64,000 nucleotides of DNA, taken from positions 24,440 to 88,439 of the forward strand of contig DHNQ01000001.1 of assembly GCA_002409595.1 (NCBI GenBank), read 5' to 3'. Source of the DNA: Dysgonomonas sp. UBA5412 (GTDB taxonomy: Bacteria > Bacteroidota > Bacteroidia > Bacteroidales > Dysgonomonadaceae). Position 1 is the stretch's first letter; each line of letters begins with the position of its first letter. A program made the translations under genes and the position numbers. Below the pieces are notes generated by a model that was given only the letters and a program-made list of their open reading frames with translations, did not search any database and was not told the origin of the DNA. Positions 63,888 through 64,000 of this stretch are shown in pieces.

Positions 63888-64000
63888 AGCTTTTCATTTT
63901 TGATCAAACTCCAAAATCATAATATTTAAAAATAATAATAAAATTTAACACACAATGAAAAGAATACTATGTTGCTCAGCATAAAAAAGCAGAATTTACA
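63888..64000 (-). promoter_or_regulatory. 5' flanking region of the lipoprotein gene
   Basis: 113 AT-rich bases to the window end. The -7-like string TATGATTTTG on the minus strand has two extra bases and does not fit TAnnTTTG, so no promoter is claimed. The gene start is supported by its signal peptide. Confidence 0.3.

Overview
The window is chromosomal DNA from a member of the Bacteroidota, most likely order Bacteroidales and plausibly a Dysgonomonas-like genus. The pointers are an AT-rich sequence, promoters of the TTTG-N19-TAnnTTTG type, the C-terminal end of a SprA/Sov-type translocon protein, an RprX/RprY two-component pair, a DUF4290 protein, and an N-succinylornithine-type transcarbamylase. 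The genus is an inference; no rRNA is present. No phage, transposon or CRISPR array was seen, and most of the window is core and metabolic chromosome.

Layout. 1-3121 (+): end of sprA, then rprX-rprY. 3213-18000 (all minus): small helical protein, outer-membrane barrel, M16 protease, yaaA-cysS, the ribosomal block rplM-rpsI-rpsB-tsf with a structured rpsB leader, a lipoprotein and a polytopic membrane protein, thyA, and a symporter followed by a PuuD-M19 fusion hydrolase. 18243-19501 (+): tRNA-His and prmA. 19810-22752 (-): exported C1 peptidase and an MFS sugar-type transporter. 23350-27210 (+): L-serine dehydratase, transketolase and rpiB. 27300-36580: alternating short units (dGTPase, DHA2-type transporter, TPR protein, CorA, phosphoethanolamine transferase, flavodiiron protein, lgt). 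36941-41706 (+): alpha-glucan operon of debranching enzyme, glycosyltransferase and GH57. 41763-48894: RDD protein divergent from a tight SpoIIM / membrane protein / DUF4129 / DUF4350 / MoxR / DUF58 operon. 48981-54672 (-): malic enzyme, then an rfbA-rfbC-GH25-S41 operon. 54962-62592 (+): CtpA-type protease, DUF4290-rimM, and the proline/arginine run proB-proA-small ORF-acyltransferase-argF'. 62646-63887 (-): a lipoprotein that looks like a lectin plus aerolysin-type pore-forming protein.

How the genes work together. Proline and arginine synthesis share the proB-to-argF' operon, whose last four junctions each overlap or abut within a few bases. Serine dehydratase, transketolase, RpiB and malic enzyme feed central carbon metabolism. 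The envelope is served by Lgt, the phosphoethanolamine transferase, dTDP-sugar enzymes, a membrane-anchored muramidase and several exported proteases. The symporter and the exported fusion hydrolase probably form a peptide/glutamyl-compound salvage pair.

Best candidates for something not well described are the lipid-anchored aerolysin-like protein at the right end and the MoxR/DUF58/DUF4129/DUF4350/SpoIIM/RDD membrane cluster. Smaller oddities are the tRNA-His acceptor-stem mismatches, the PuuD-M19 fusion and the structured rpsB leader. Coordinates and motifs were read by eye; no database search was run.
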